DNA of 64,000 bases from Sphaerisporangium rufum (GTDB taxonomy: Bacteria > Actinomycetota > Actinomycetes > Streptosporangiales > Streptosporangiaceae): contig NZ_BOOU01000013.1 in assembly GCF_016863395.1 (NCBI RefSeq), positions 124,001 to 188,000 on the forward strand. Direction: 5' to 3'. Made by a program: the position numbers and the translations under genes. This document shows, piece by piece, positions 15,635 through 24,087 of the stretch (position 1 is its first letter; the number at the start of each line of letters is the position of its first letter). The notes below the pieces were generated by a model. The model saw only the letters and a program-made list of their open reading frames with translations. It did not search any database and was not told the origin of the DNA.

Positions 15635-18622
15635 GTGAGTGCCGAGTCCCGCATGCAGACCACGGCCGGGCGGCTGGCCCGGGCCGGCTTCGCCGACGGA
15701 GCCCGGGCCGAGCGGCTCCTGGACGACCTCGGCCCCGAGGCGGTGGGCGACCTGGACCTGCTCGGCGCGCTGGTCGGCGCGGCCGAGCCCGACCTGGCGC
15801 TGCTCTCGCTGGCCCGGCTCACCGAGCAGGACCCGAGCGTCCTCGGCGCGATGCGCGCCGAGGAGGGGCTGCGGGCCCGGCTGCTCGGCGTGCTCGGCCT
15901 GTCCGCCGCGCTCGGCGAGCACCTGTTCCGCCATCCCGACGACTGGCGGGCGCTGTCCGGCGAGCAGGCCGTCCGGCGCCCCACCGGCGACGAGCTGCGC
16001 GCCGGCCTGATCGCCGCCGTCGGCGCCGACCCCGCCGACGCCGAGCCCGTCGCCGGCCCGGACGCCGCGGCGGCCATGGACGGGCTGCGCGCGGCCTATC
16101 GGGCGCGGCTGCTGCACCTGGCCGCCCGCGACGTCACCGGGGTCACCGGCCTGCCCGAGGTCACCTCCGAGCTGTCCGACCTGGCCGCCGCCGCGCTGGA
16201 GGCCGGGCTCGCCATCGCCCGGCGCGACGTCCCCGAGGCCGCCGACGCCCGGCTGGCCGTGATCGGCATGGGCAAGTGCGGTGCCCGGGAGCTCAACTAC
16301 ATCAGCGACGTGGACGTCGTCTTCGTCGCCGAGCCGCGCGAGGGCGTGGACGAGACCAAGGCGCTGCGCGCGGCGACCCGGCTGGCCCAGGGCATGATGC
16401 GCGCCTGCTCGGCCAGTACCCCCGAAGGGGCGCTGTGGGAGGTGGACGCCGCGCTGCGCCCGGAGGGCAAGGCCGGCCCGCTGGTGCGCACGCTGGCCAG
16501 CCATGTCACCTACTACCGGCGCTGGGCCAAGACCTGGGAGTTCCAGGCGCTGCTCAAGGCCCGCCCGATCGCCGGCGACCTCACCCTCGGCGGCGAGTAC
16601 GTCTCGGCGGTCGACGAGATGGTGTGGCAGGCCGCCGCCCGGGAGAACTTCGTCGAGGACGTGCAGGCGATGCGGCGCAAGGTGGAGGCCAACGTGCGGG
16701 CCGACCAGGCCGACCGGCAGATCAAGCTCGGCCCCGGCGGCCTGCGCGACATCGAGTTCGCCGTCCAGCTGCTCCAGCTGGTGCACGGGCGGGCCGACGG
16801 GCTGCTGCGCCGCCGGGCCACCCTGCCGGCGCTGGCCGCGCTGTCGCGGGGCGGCTACGTCGGCCGGGACGACGCCAAGGCGCTGGCCGAGGCGTACACC
16901 TTCCTGCGCCAGGTCGAGCACCTGCTCCAGTTGCACCGGCTGCGCCGCACCCACGTGGTCCCCGACGAGGTCACCGAGCTGCGGCGCCTCGGCCGGGCCT
17001 TCGGCATGACCGCCGATCCGGTCGGCGAGTTCACCACCCGGTGGCGCCGGCACGCCATGGAGGCCCGGCGGCTGCACGAGAAGCTGTTCTACCGCCCGCT
17101 GCTGCAGGCCGTCGCCCGGCTGCCCGGAGAGGAGGCCCGGCTGTCCACCGCGGCCGCCTCCGCCCGGCTGTCCGCGCTCGGGTACGCCGACCCGGCCGGC
17201 GCGCTGCGGCACATCGCCGCGCTCACCAGCGGCGTCTCCCGCCGGGCGGCGATCCAGCGCACGCTGCTGCCGGTGATGCTCGGCTGGTTCGCCGACGCCC
17301 CCGACCCCGACGCCGGGCTGCTCGGCTTCCGCCAGGTCAGCGACAAGCTCGGCACCAGCCCCTGGTACCTGCGCCTGCTGCGCGACGAGACCGCCGCCGC
17401 CGAGCGGATGGCCCGCATCCTCGGCACCAGCCGCTACGCCACCGGCCTGCTGCTGAACGCGCCGGAGGCGGTGGCGATGCTCGGCGCGGACGCCGAGCTG
17501 GTCCCCCGCGCCAAGGCCACCCTGGCCGCCGAGGCCGACGCCTCGGTGCGCCGGCACGCCCAGGACGCCGAGAAGGCGGTCGCGTCCGTCCGCGGCCTGC
17601 GCCGCCGCGAGCTGTTCCGCACCGCGGTCGCCGGGCTGGTCGGCCGGCTGGACATCGAGGACGTCGGCCAGGCGCTGTCGGAGCTCAACGACGTCACCGT
17701 CCAGGCCGCGCTGGACGCGGCGATCCACAAGATCTCCTGCGAGCGCCGCGGCGAGCTGCCCACCAGGTTCGCGGTCATCGCGATGGGCCGGCTCGGCGGC
17801 TACGAGTGCTCCTACGGCAGCGACGCCGACGTCATGTTCGTACACGCGCCGCTGCCGGGGGCCGCCGACCGGGAGGCGGCCGACGCGGCGCACGCGGTGG
17901 CCAACGAGCTGCGCCGGCTGCTGGCGCTGCCCGCGACCGACCCGCCGCTGCTGGTCGACCCCGACCTGCGTCCCGAGGGCCGCCAGGGCCCGCTGGTGCG
18001 CACGCTGTCCTCCTACGCCGCCTACTACCGGCGGTGGTCGTCGCCCTGGGAGTCGCAGGCGCTGCTGCGCGCCCGGTTCTCCGCTGGCGACGCCGGGCTC
18101 GGCGCCGAGTTCGTCGAGATGATCGAGCCGCTGCGCTACCCGCCGGGCGGCATCGACGAGGCCGCCGTGCGCGAGATCCGCCGGCTGAAGGCGCGGATGG
18201 AGGCCGAACGGCTGCCGCGCGGCGCCGACCCACTGCTGCACACCAAGCTCGGCCGGGGCGGGCTGTCCGACGTGGAGTGGCCGGCCCAGCTCATCCAGCT
18301 CCGGCACGCCGGCGAGGTGCCCGAACTGCGCACCACCCGGACCCTGGCGGCCCTGCGCGCCGCGGTCGGCGCCGGCCTGCTCCCGGCCGCCGACGAGGAG
18401 GTGCTGGCCGAGGCGTGGCGGTTCGCCTCGCAGATCCGGGACGCGATCATGCTGGTCCGCGGCCGGGCCGGCGACAGCATCCCGGCCGACCTGCGCGAGC
18501 GCGGCATGATCGCCCGAGCGCTCGGCTACCCCCCGGACGGCTCGGAGGACTTCCTGGAGGACTACCTGCGGGCCACCCGCCGGGCGCGCGCGGTGGCCGA
18601 GCGGGTGTTCTACGGCGCCTGA
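15635..18622 (+). CDS. glnE: Bifunctional glutamine synthetase adenylyltransferase/deadenylylase
   Basis: 995 residues, full length for GlnE. Two nucleotidyltransferase domains are visible: the N-terminal deadenylylase site GMGKCGARELNYISDVDVVF (about residues 210-230) and the C-terminal adenylylase site GRLGGYECSYGSDADVMF (about 717-735), each followed by an LRPEG(K/R)xGPLVRTL motif. The enzyme attaches or removes AMP on a Tyr of GlnA to tune glutamine synthesis to nitrogen status. The target glnA, with its modifiable Tyr, lies about 6.6 kb away. A GTG start is used; a TANNNT box (TACGTT, 15623-15628) sits only 6 nt before it, so a leaderless transcript is possible. Confidence 0.96.
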   Translation: MSAESRMQTTAGRLARAGFADGARAERLLDDLGPEAVGDLDLLGALVGAAEPDLALLSLARLTEQDPSVLGAMRAEEGLRARLLGVLGLSAALGEHLFRHPDDWRALSGEQAVRRPTGDELRAGLIAAVGADPADAEPVAGPDAAAAMDGLRAAYRARLLHLAARDVTGVTGLPEVTSELSDLAAAALEAGLAIARRDVPEAADARLAVIGMGKCGARELNYISDVDVVFVAEPREGVDETKALRAATRLAQGMMRACSASTPEGALWEVDAALRPEGKAGPLVRTLASHVTYYRRWAKTWEFQALLKARPIAGDLTLGGEYVSAVDEMVWQAAARENFVEDVQAMRRKVEANVRADQADRQIKLGPGGLRDIEFAVQLLQLVHGRADGLLRRRATLPALAALSRGGYVGRDDAKALAEAYTFLRQVEHLLQLHRLRRTHVVPDEVTELRRLGRAFGMTADPVGEFTTRWRRHAMEARRLHEKLFYRPLLQAVARLPGEEARLSTAAASARLSALGYADPAGALRHIAALTSGVSRRAAIQRTLLPVMLGWFADAPDPDAGLLGFRQVSDKLGTSPWYLRLLRDETAAAERMARILGTSRYATGLLLNAPEAVAMLGADAELVPRAKATLAAEADASVRRHAQDAEKAVASVRGLRRRELFRTAVAGLVGRLDIEDVGQALSELNDVTVQAALDAAIHKISCERRGELPTRFAVIAMGRLGGYECSYGSDADVMFVHAPLPGAADREAADAAHAVANELRRLLALPATDPPLLVDPDLRPEGRQGPLVRTLSSYAAYYRRWSSPWESQALLRARFSAGDAGLGAEFVEMIEPLRYPPGGIDEAAVREIRRLKARMEAERLPRGADPLLHTKLGRGGLSDVEWPAQLIQLRHAGEVPELRTTRTLAALRAAVGAGLLPAADEEVLAEAWRFASQIRDAIMLVRGRAGDSIPADLRERGMIARALGYPPDGSEDFLEDYLRATRRARAVAERVFYGA

Positions 18623-18736
18623 CCGCGGCCGCCGGCGGATTCCCCCCATATCCGGGGAATCATCGTCATTCCGAGGTGGGTGAACGCGTTGCGGGGTGTT
18701 CGTGCCGGGGTGTATGTACATCTCGGGTGATCTCTT

Positions 18737-19756
18737 TTGACTTCTGTTTACCTTGACCTCGCCATCGGGCTGGTCCTCGCGTTCCTGCTCTTCTCGCTGC
18801 TGGTCAGCGGGATCAACGAAGGGCTGGTGCGGCTGCTCGGCATCCGCAGCAAGTTCCTGTGGTCCTACCTGCGGGACACCTTCGACGGCCCGGACGGCAA
18901 GCGGTCCCGCATCCCGAGCTCGCTGTCGGAGGTCTTCGCCCGGCTGCCGTTCGGCCGGGACGCCCGGCCGGCGTTCAGCCCGCTGCCCGCGCCGGTGGCG
19001 AGCACGGCGGGCAGCTGGTCGGACCGGCTGTACGAGCGGCTGCGCGAGATCGACCACCGCACCGACGGCCGGACGAGCATCGCGGCGATCCCGCCCGCCC
19101 GGTTCGGCGTCGCGGTGATGGAGATCGTCACCGGCGAGGGCGGGGTGCCGGCGCTGCTCGGCCGGCTGGAGCAGGACCACAGCCCGCTGTACGGGCCGCT
19201 GAAGGGCGTGTGGGAGACCGCGCGCGGTGACCTCGCGACCTTCCGCAAGGGCGTGGAGGAGTGGTTCGACGGCGAGATGCAGCGCCTCACCCTGCTCTAC
19301 CGCCGGTACGTCCGCTGGGTCATCGCCGCGATCGGGCTGGCGCTGACCCTGCTGTTCAGCATGGACTCGCTGGAGTACGGCCGGGCCATCCTGACCGACA
19401 ACGCGCTGCGGGCGCAGATCACCGCGAGCACCGACGGGGGAGCGGGGGCGCTGGCGAGCCTGCGGGACAAGTGCCCCGAGCACCCCGCCGACCCCTACGG
19501 CTGCCTCACCGAGGTGCTGTCGGCGCCGGCCTTCGTCACGATCGTCGGCAACGCGCCGGTGTCGGTGCGCATCCCGGACGACGGCCGCCCGCGGTGGTCG
19601 TGGAACGGCGGGGAGTGGCTGCACCGGCTGGTCACCCCGGGCCACTGGCCGGGCTTCCTGGTCACGTTCTTCGCGCTGCTGTTCGGCGGGCCGTTCTGGT
19701 GGGACGTGTTGCGCCGGCTCACCGGCATCCGGTCGCGGGCCGGCGAGGCCAAGTGA
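18737..19756 (+). CDS. Membrane protein of unknown function
   Basis: 339 residues. TTG at 18737 is chosen because an in-frame TGA lies just upstream (18728-18730) and GGTGA sits 6 nt before it. A first membrane helix (LDLAIGLVLAFLLFSLLVSG, about residues 6-25) is followed by a cytoplasmic-looking segment with the RSKFLWSYLRDTFDGPDGK motif and a charged helical region. Then come a second helix (YVRWVIAAIGLALTLLFSM, about 191-209), an extracytoplasmic loop with two Cys (about 238-252) and a last helix (FLVTFFALLFGGPFWW, about 308-323). I do not recognise the family; relatives seem limited to actinomycetes. It follows glnE with its own spacing and may be transcribed separately. Confidence 0.75.
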   Translation: MTSVYLDLAIGLVLAFLLFSLLVSGINEGLVRLLGIRSKFLWSYLRDTFDGPDGKRSRIPSSLSEVFARLPFGRDARPAFSPLPAPVASTAGSWSDRLYERLREIDHRTDGRTSIAAIPPARFGVAVMEIVTGEGGVPALLGRLEQDHSPLYGPLKGVWETARGDLATFRKGVEEWFDGEMQRLTLLYRRYVRWVIAAIGLALTLLFSMDSLEYGRAILTDNALRAQITASTDGGAGALASLRDKCPEHPADPYGCLTEVLSAPAFVTIVGNAPVSVRIPDDGRPRWSWNGGEWLHRLVTPGHWPGFLVTFFALLFGGPFWWDVLRRLTGIRSRAGEAK

Positions 19757-19780
19757 GCCGCCCCGGCGCCTAGATACTGA

Positions 19781-19804
19781 CAACTCGCCATATATGGCGA
19801 GTTG
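19781..19804. promoter_or_regulatory. Perfect 24-bp palindrome upstream of the polysaccharide deacetylase gene
   Basis: The half-site CAACTCGCCATA is followed immediately by its exact reverse complement, with no spacer. It lies 25 bp after the preceding stop codon and about 130 bp before the deacetylase start. A TAGATACT -10-like sequence at 19771-19778 abuts it, so it would cover the transcription start. It fits a dimeric repressor operator; it could also act as a terminator hairpin for the upstream gene, but there is no T-tract. Confidence 0.6.
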
Positions 19805-19932
19805 ATCGGAGATGCCGAGAAATGCGAATTAAGGTGCGGCTCTTTGGTATCCGTTCCCCAAGGCGGGAGAGAACCCCCAGGTCAGCCGGGTAGGAGGAAC
19901 GTATCTCATTCCTCGGGTTGGTTGGGGGGACC
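19805..19932 (+). promoter_or_regulatory. Long putatively structured 5' leader (possible cis-regulatory RNA)
   Basis: About 130 nt between the palindrome and the deacetylase start, less GC-extreme than its surroundings. Complementary blocks include TTGG/CCAA (about 19844/19856), AACCCCC (19872-19878) with the run of six G at 19924-19929, and GAGGAA (19894-19899) with TTCCTC (19909-19914). The last hairpin would hide a good AGGAGG sequence. I compared it with the conserved blocks of the c-di-AMP (ydaO), cobalamin and glycine riboswitches as I remember them and could not assign a class. Confidence 0.35.
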
Positions 19933-19938
19933 ATGGGG

Positions 19939-20985
19939 ATGTCTGGGGTACGCCGCCTCGGGGCGGTCGCCGGAGCACTGTCGCTGTGCGTGATCGGCGC
20001 CGCCGGTTGCGGGCAGGACGAGAAGAAGATCGTCGCGCAGCCCGCCAAGCAGCACGCCGGCGACGCGCGGCAACAGCACGCGGCCGCCGCGGCGCGCGCC
20101 GCACGGGTCAAGGCCAACGAGCTCGGCCAGATCCCGGTGATCATGTACCACCGGGTGATGGCGAAGCCGGCCGGGCCGGACGACCGCACCCCGCAGCAGT
20201 TCCGCACCGAACTGGAGCGGCTGGCCAGGGACGGCTACGTCCCGATCACCGCCAAGGAGTACACCACCGGCCGGATCGCGATCCCGGCCGGGCGGCACCC
20301 GGTGGTCCTCACCTTCGACGACTCCTCGCCCTCCCAGCTCACCCTGGACGGGTCGGGCGTTCCCAAGCCCGACACCGCGGTCGGCATCCTGCAGGACGTC
20401 GCCCGCCGCCATCCCGGGTTCCGGCCGGTCGCCACGTTCTTCGTCATCAAGGACATGTTCGGCACCTTCGGTGCCGAGGCGCAGGCACAGGTGCTCGGCT
20501 GGCTGCGCGACAACGGGTTCGACATCGGCAACCACACCCTGGACCACCACAACCTGCGCGGCAAGTCCCAGGATCAGGTGTCCCAGCAGATCGCCGGCGA
20601 CCAGAAGCTGGTCCGCTCCCTGATCAAGGAGACGCCGGCCACCATCGCGCTGCCCTACGGCAACCAGCCCAGCACCAAGTCCTGGGCGCTGCGCGGCGGC
20701 ACCGGCGATGGGCGCTACGACTTCTCCGGCGTGTTCCTCGCCGGGTACACGCCCGCGCCGTCCCCGTTCAGCAAGGACTTCGACCCGCTCGGCATCCCGC
20801 GCATCCGGGCCATGGACAAGGTCGGGGACTGCGCGCGGTTCTGCTCCACCGCCTGGCTGGACTGGCTGAAGGCCCACCCCGAGGAGCGCTACACCTCCGA
20901 CGGAGACGTCCGGACCGTCGCCTTCCCCAAGTTCAAGGCGCCGTACGTGGCGCCGCGCTTCGAGCGCTACCGCCTGCCCTACTGA
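19939..20985 (+). CDS. Secreted polysaccharide deacetylase (NodB fold), probable lipoprotein
   Basis: About 348 residues from ATG 19939, which has GGGGGGA 8 nt upstream; ATG 19933 is an alternative. The signal sequence ends in a lipobox-like IGAAGC (Cys near residue 20). The NodB domain shows IPVIMYHRV, the metal motif LTFDDSS (Asp-Asp) and the HxxxH pair in GNHTLDHH. The C-terminal half contains ALPYGNQP and the terminal YVAPRFERY. Such enzymes remove N-acetyl groups from cell-wall glycans or chitin-like polymers outside the cell. It is alone in its transcription unit, behind a long leader and a 24-bp palindrome, which suggests dedicated regulation. Confidence 0.85.
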   Translation: MSGVRRLGAVAGALSLCVIGAAGCGQDEKKIVAQPAKQHAGDARQQHAAAAARAARVKANELGQIPVIMYHRVMAKPAGPDDRTPQQFRTELERLARDGYVPITAKEYTTGRIAIPAGRHPVVLTFDDSSPSQLTLDGSGVPKPDTAVGILQDVARRHPGFRPVATFFVIKDMFGTFGAEAQAQVLGWLRDNGFDIGNHTLDHHNLRGKSQDQVSQQIAGDQKLVRSLIKETPATIALPYGNQPSTKSWALRGGTGDGRYDFSGVFLAGYTPAPSPFSKDFDPLGIPRIRAMDKVGDCARFCSTAWLDWLKAHPEERYTSDGDVRTVAFPKFKAPYVAPRFERYRLPY

Positions 20986-21026
20986 CCGCCACCGCCCGGC
21001 CGCGCGGCAGCGGGGCCTGGCGGAGT

Positions 21027-21209
21027 TCAGTGCAGGTTGAGCGCCATCAGGATGAACAGCCCGATGAAGTGCGCCAGCACGACGAAAGCGATCAGGAACA
21101 CGAAGATGAACTTCGCCGGTCCGTGCTCGAAGTGCTGTCCCTCCTTCAGCGGCGGAAGCTGCGCCCGCCGCTCGGCGAGCCTCTCCTCGATCGGCTTGCG
21201 ACCGAACAT
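21027..21209 (-). CDS. Small single-pass membrane protein, 60 residues
   Basis: MFGRKPIEERLAERRAQLPP starts a charged N-terminal half, followed by FIFVFLIAFVVLAHFIGLFI as one transmembrane helix near the C-terminus. The ATG is preceded by AGGAGA at a suitable distance on the minus strand. It converges with the deacetylase gene, 41 bp away. Codon use is normal and the strong amphipathic/membrane organisation argues for a real gene. No family is recognised. Confidence 0.65.
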   Translation of the reverse strand: MFGRKPIEERLAERRAQLPPLKEGQHFEHGPAKFIFVFLIAFVVLAHFIGLFILMALNLH

Positions 21210-21358
21210 GTGATCTCCTGACCTCGCCCGGGCGGCTCCGGCGGGCCGCCCGAATAGACCCGAACACCCGCGGCGGGCCGGCGCTTCCGCGATCGGTGGT
21301 GCGATTCGACCTTATAACGGGTAAAGGGGGGCTCGACGGCCGCTGCGGTGGACGAACT

Positions 21359-21384
21359 CATCAACACGATATATCGTGATGTTG
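21359..21384. promoter_or_regulatory. 26-bp near-perfect palindrome upstream of a 49-codon gene
   Basis: The core CACGATATATCGTG (21365-21378) is a perfect 14-bp palindrome. Outer bases extend it to 26 bp with 11 of 13 positions paired. AT-rich ATATAT cores flanked by GC are unusual in this genome and typical of operator sites. It lies 85 bp before the small gene at 21469 and 150 bp before the minus-strand gene starting at 21209. Confidence 0.5.
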
Positions 21385-21468
21385 AGGTCATGGCCGGATT
21401 CGCAGTGGCCGGCCGGCCGGTCCCCGGCGGGTCGCCCACCGGCCCCCTACCCCTACCTGGAGGACACC

Positions 21469-21618
21469 ATGGCCGCCAAGCGCAGCCTCCTGCACGAGCT
21501 CATCAACGTGGTGAGCAAGCTCTCCTCGGAGATCGTCGGCCGGCCCACCAGCCCCGGCCCGGTCGTCGACCCCGAGCGGCACCCGCATCCCGTCAACCGT
21601 CCCCGCCGCCCCCGCTGA
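21469..21618 (+). CDS. Small hypothetical protein, 49 residues
   Basis: It starts MAAKRSLLHELINVVSKLSS and ends in a Pro/Arg/His-rich tail. The support is a near-consensus ribosome site (CTGGAGGACACC) directly before the ATG. The N-terminal half could form one amphipathic helix; there is no membrane segment and no known domain. It is the only gene between the palindrome at 21359 and the convergent transporter gene. Confidence 0.55.
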   Translation: MAAKRSLLHELINVVSKLSSEIVGRPTSPGPVVDPERHPHPVNRPRRPR

Positions 21619-21706
21619 GGCGGGGTGGCGCTCACCGGGACGGGCGTCCGCGCAGGGGCACCGGATCGGCGACGTCCCGCCATCGGACGGGCCCGCCGGC
21701 GTGATC

Positions 21707-22942
21707 TCATGACCCGAGGTCGCGCCGCGCCCGGCGTGGCCGGGCGGGCGACAGCGTCCGCCAGGACATCAGGACGGCGGTGGCCGAGGCCGCGCCCGCC
21801 AGCGTGATCACCAGTTCCGGGGCCAGGATCTCGCCCAGCGCGCCCCCGGCCGCGGCGGTCAGGCCCTGCAACGTCATCGTCCCGGTCACCAGCAGGCCGA
21901 ACGCCTGGCCGCGCCAGGTCTCCGGCACCGCGGCGAGGAATCTGCGAGCCAGCCCGAGCTGGTAGGCGACCCCGAAACCGGACACCGCCATCAGGACGGC
22001 CGCGTATCCCGGCGCGGGACGCAGCACGAACCACAGCAACGGCAGTCCGAGCGCGAGCGCGAGCGGGCCGGCCAGCCGCTCCCGGCCCGCCGGGCTCACC
22101 AGCCGGCCGACGATCAGGTTGCCGGCGAACATCCCGGCGGCGACCGCGGCGAACAGCGGACCGGCCGCGTCCGGCGCGCCGGCCCGCGCGGCGTAGGGGA
22201 CCAGCACGCCCTCGGCGCCGACCATCAGCGCCGGTGCCGGCCAGTGCGCCACCAGCAACGCCCGGATCGCGGGCCGGCGCAGCAGCGCCCGGTTGACCCG
22301 CCAGGTCTCGGTGACGCCGGCCGAACCCCCGGTGCGGCGGGGCGGGTAGGGGGAAAGGCGCAGCCGCAGCAGGGCCGCCGAGCCGAGGCAGGTCGCGGCG
22401 GTGATCCACAGCGCGCCCGGCGCGCCGACCGCGGCGATCAGTACGCCGCCGGCGGCGAAGCCGAGCACCTGCGTGCCGCCGGCCGCCATGGAGAACACCG
22501 CCCGGCCGAGCACGTAGCGGTCGCCGTCCAGCAGGTCGGGCAGTAGGGCGGTGCGCGACGCGGCCGCGACGGCGCTGGGCAGCCCCGTGACGAACACCAG
22601 CACCAGCATGGCCGGTACCGGCAGCAGGCCGGCGGCCAGCACGGCGCTCACCACGGCGCGCAGCATCTCGTAGCCGATCATGACTGCGCGCGGCGGCCAG
22701 CGGTCGGCGAAGGCCAGCAGCAACGTGCCGCCCAGGGCATAGGGCAGGAAGCCCGCCGCGTAGGCGAGCGCCGACATCAGCGGCGACCCGGTCACCGCGT
22801 AGACGGTCACCGACAGGGCGAGCATCCGCACCGTCTCACCGGCCAGGAAGAGCGTGTAGCCGCCGAACAGCACGCGGAACTGGCCGACGGCGAACACCTC
22901 GCGGTAGGTGGCCGGGCGTGCCGCGACGGGCGCAGGGGTCAT
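21707..22942 (-). CDS. Major facilitator superfamily transporter
   Basis: 411 residues from ATG 22942 (GTG 22957 and ATG 22954 are possible earlier starts). About ten to twelve hydrophobic helices are evident, starting at YTLFLAGETVRMLALSVTVY. The loop LLLAFADRWPPRAVM (about residues 70-85) corresponds to the MFS motif A region, and the family's MFS_3-type helix pattern continues to the Arg-rich C-terminus. It is transcribed away from an ArsR-type regulator 59 bp upstream, the classical arrangement of an efflux pump and its local regulator. The substrate is unknown. Confidence 0.85.
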   Translation of the reverse strand: MTPAPVAARPATYREVFAVGQFRVLFGGYTLFLAGETVRMLALSVTVYAVTGSPLMSALAYAAGFLPYALGGTLLLAFADRWPPRAVMIGYEMLRAVVSAVLAAGLLPVPAMLVLVFVTGLPSAVAAASRTALLPDLLDGDRYVLGRAVFSMAAGGTQVLGFAAGGVLIAAVGAPGALWITAATCLGSAALLRLRLSPYPPRRTGGSAGVTETWRVNRALLRRPAIRALLVAHWPAPALMVGAEGVLVPYAARAGAPDAAGPLFAAVAAGMFAGNLIVGRLVSPAGRERLAGPLALALGLPLLWFVLRPAPGYAAVLMAVSGFGVAYQLGLARRFLAAVPETWRGQAFGLLVTGTMTLQGLTAAAGGALGEILAPELVITLAGAASATAVLMSWRTLSPARPRRARRDLGS

Positions 22943-23001
22943 GGCCGACAGCATCACGGCGGCCCGGCCACGCTGACTATGCTTTCGGGTGGAGGCGAAA
23001 C

Positions 23002-24000
23002 GTGCTGGCCATCGAGGTGGGACCGGTCGACGTGGCGCGCACCCGCTACGCGATCTCGCCGCTGGGCGAGGCGATGCAGGCGCTGCGCGTCGCGGCCGGC
23101 GTGCAGGCCGCCGGCCCGCTCCGGCCGTGGGCCGAGCGCATCACCCCCCGGTACCAGCGGTTGCGCCGGCAGGCGCCCGCGGTCGACGCGCTGACCGCGC
23201 TCTTCCGCCGCGGCGCCTACAACGCCGACTTCATCCATCCGCCGCCGGCGGGCGCCGGCGGTGACTTCGCCGCCGAACTGGCCGCGGTGCGCGCCACGCC
23301 GCTGCGGCGGGCGCGACTGGAGCTGGCCCGCAATCTGGCGGGGCTGCGGACACCGCCGCGCCAGGTGCGGCGCATTCTCGACGCGCCGGACGTGGTGAAC
23401 CGCCTCGCCGACGCGATCGAGGCGAGCTGGCGGGAGCTGGTCGAGCCGGACTGGCCCCGGCTGCGGGCGGTGCTGGAGCGTGACCTGGTCCGCCGCGCCG
23501 GGCACCTGGCGATGTACGGCTGGGCGGCCGCGCTGTCCGATCTCGATCCGCGGGTGCGCTGGCGCTCCGAGGGGCAGGCCGGGACCATCGAGGTGCGCAC
23601 CGGCTCGCGCACCGAGTGGGAGCGGCACCGGCCGGCCGGCCAGGGCCTGCTGCTGATGCCGACGGTGTTCGGCACGCTGATCAACTACGTCGAGCCGCCG
23701 TGGCCCTACGCCCTGGTCTATCCCGCCCGGGGCATCGCGGACCTGCTCGCCCCGGCGGCGCGCGCACCGGGCGGCGGGGCGCTGAGCCGGCTGGTCGGCC
23801 CGCGCCGCGCGGACGTGCTGCGCGCCCTGGACGTGCCCGCGACGACGACGCAGCTCGCGGCCCGGCTCGGCCTGAGCCTGGGCACCATAGGCGGCCACCT
23901 GGCGGTGCTGCGCGAGGCCGGCCTGGTCACCCGCACCCGCGCCGGCCGGTCCGTCCGCTACGAGCACACCCCGCTCGGCGCCGCCCTGGCCGCCGGTTGA
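23002..24000 (+). CDS. ArsR-family winged-helix transcriptional regulator with long N-terminal region
   Basis: 332 residues; GTG at 23002 is chosen for GGAGG 6 nt upstream. The first about 230 residues are a DUF5937-like region (AIEVGPVDVARTRYAISPLGE onward). The last about 75 residues form an ArsR winged helix: RRADVLRALDVPATTTQLAA, then recognition helix LGLSLGTIGGHLAVLREAGL and the wing VTRTRAGRSVRYEHT. No metal-binding Cys cluster is visible, so the inducer is probably organic. Divergent from the MFS gene, which it likely controls. A TATGCT box at 22978-22983 could serve its own promoter. Confidence 0.85.
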   Translation: MLAIEVGPVDVARTRYAISPLGEAMQALRVAAGVQAAGPLRPWAERITPRYQRLRRQAPAVDALTALFRRGAYNADFIHPPPAGAGGDFAAELAAVRATPLRRARLELARNLAGLRTPPRQVRRILDAPDVVNRLADAIEASWRELVEPDWPRLRAVLERDLVRRAGHLAMYGWAAALSDLDPRVRWRSEGQAGTIEVRTGSRTEWERHRPAGQGLLLMPTVFGTLINYVEPPWPYALVYPARGIADLLAPAARAPGGGALSRLVGPRRADVLRALDVPATTTQLAARLGLSLGTIGGHLAVLREAGLVTRTRAGRSVRYEHTPLGAALAAG

Positions 24001-24026
24001 CGGCGACGGGCCCAAACCATCTGATA

Positions 24027-24078
24027 GCGGTAGAAAGGCCACCCGAGGGCCCGAGAGCCGGCCGGTGGCCTTCTACGC
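24027..24078. terminator. Bidirectional terminator hairpin between convergent genes
   Basis: GTAGAAAGGCCACC (24030-24043) pairs with GGTGGCCTTCTAC (24064-24076) with a single bulge. The stem lies 30 bp after one stop codon and 12 bp before the convergent one. It carries A- and T-runs on the correct sides for use in both directions. Confidence 0.8.
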
Positions 24079-24087
24079 TGGACGAGG

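Noticed and set aside
15596-19783. A 1395-codon minus-strand frame covering glnE and the following gene
   Set aside because: GlnE is unmistakable on the plus strand; the reverse frame is low-complexity antisense.
19805-19932. Assignment of the leader to the c-di-AMP (ydaO) riboswitch
   Set aside because: A block reading GAACCC...GTCAGC..CGGGTAGG is reminiscent of the conserved 3' part, but the GGGGUGAAUC block and other conserved parts are missing, so no class was claimed.
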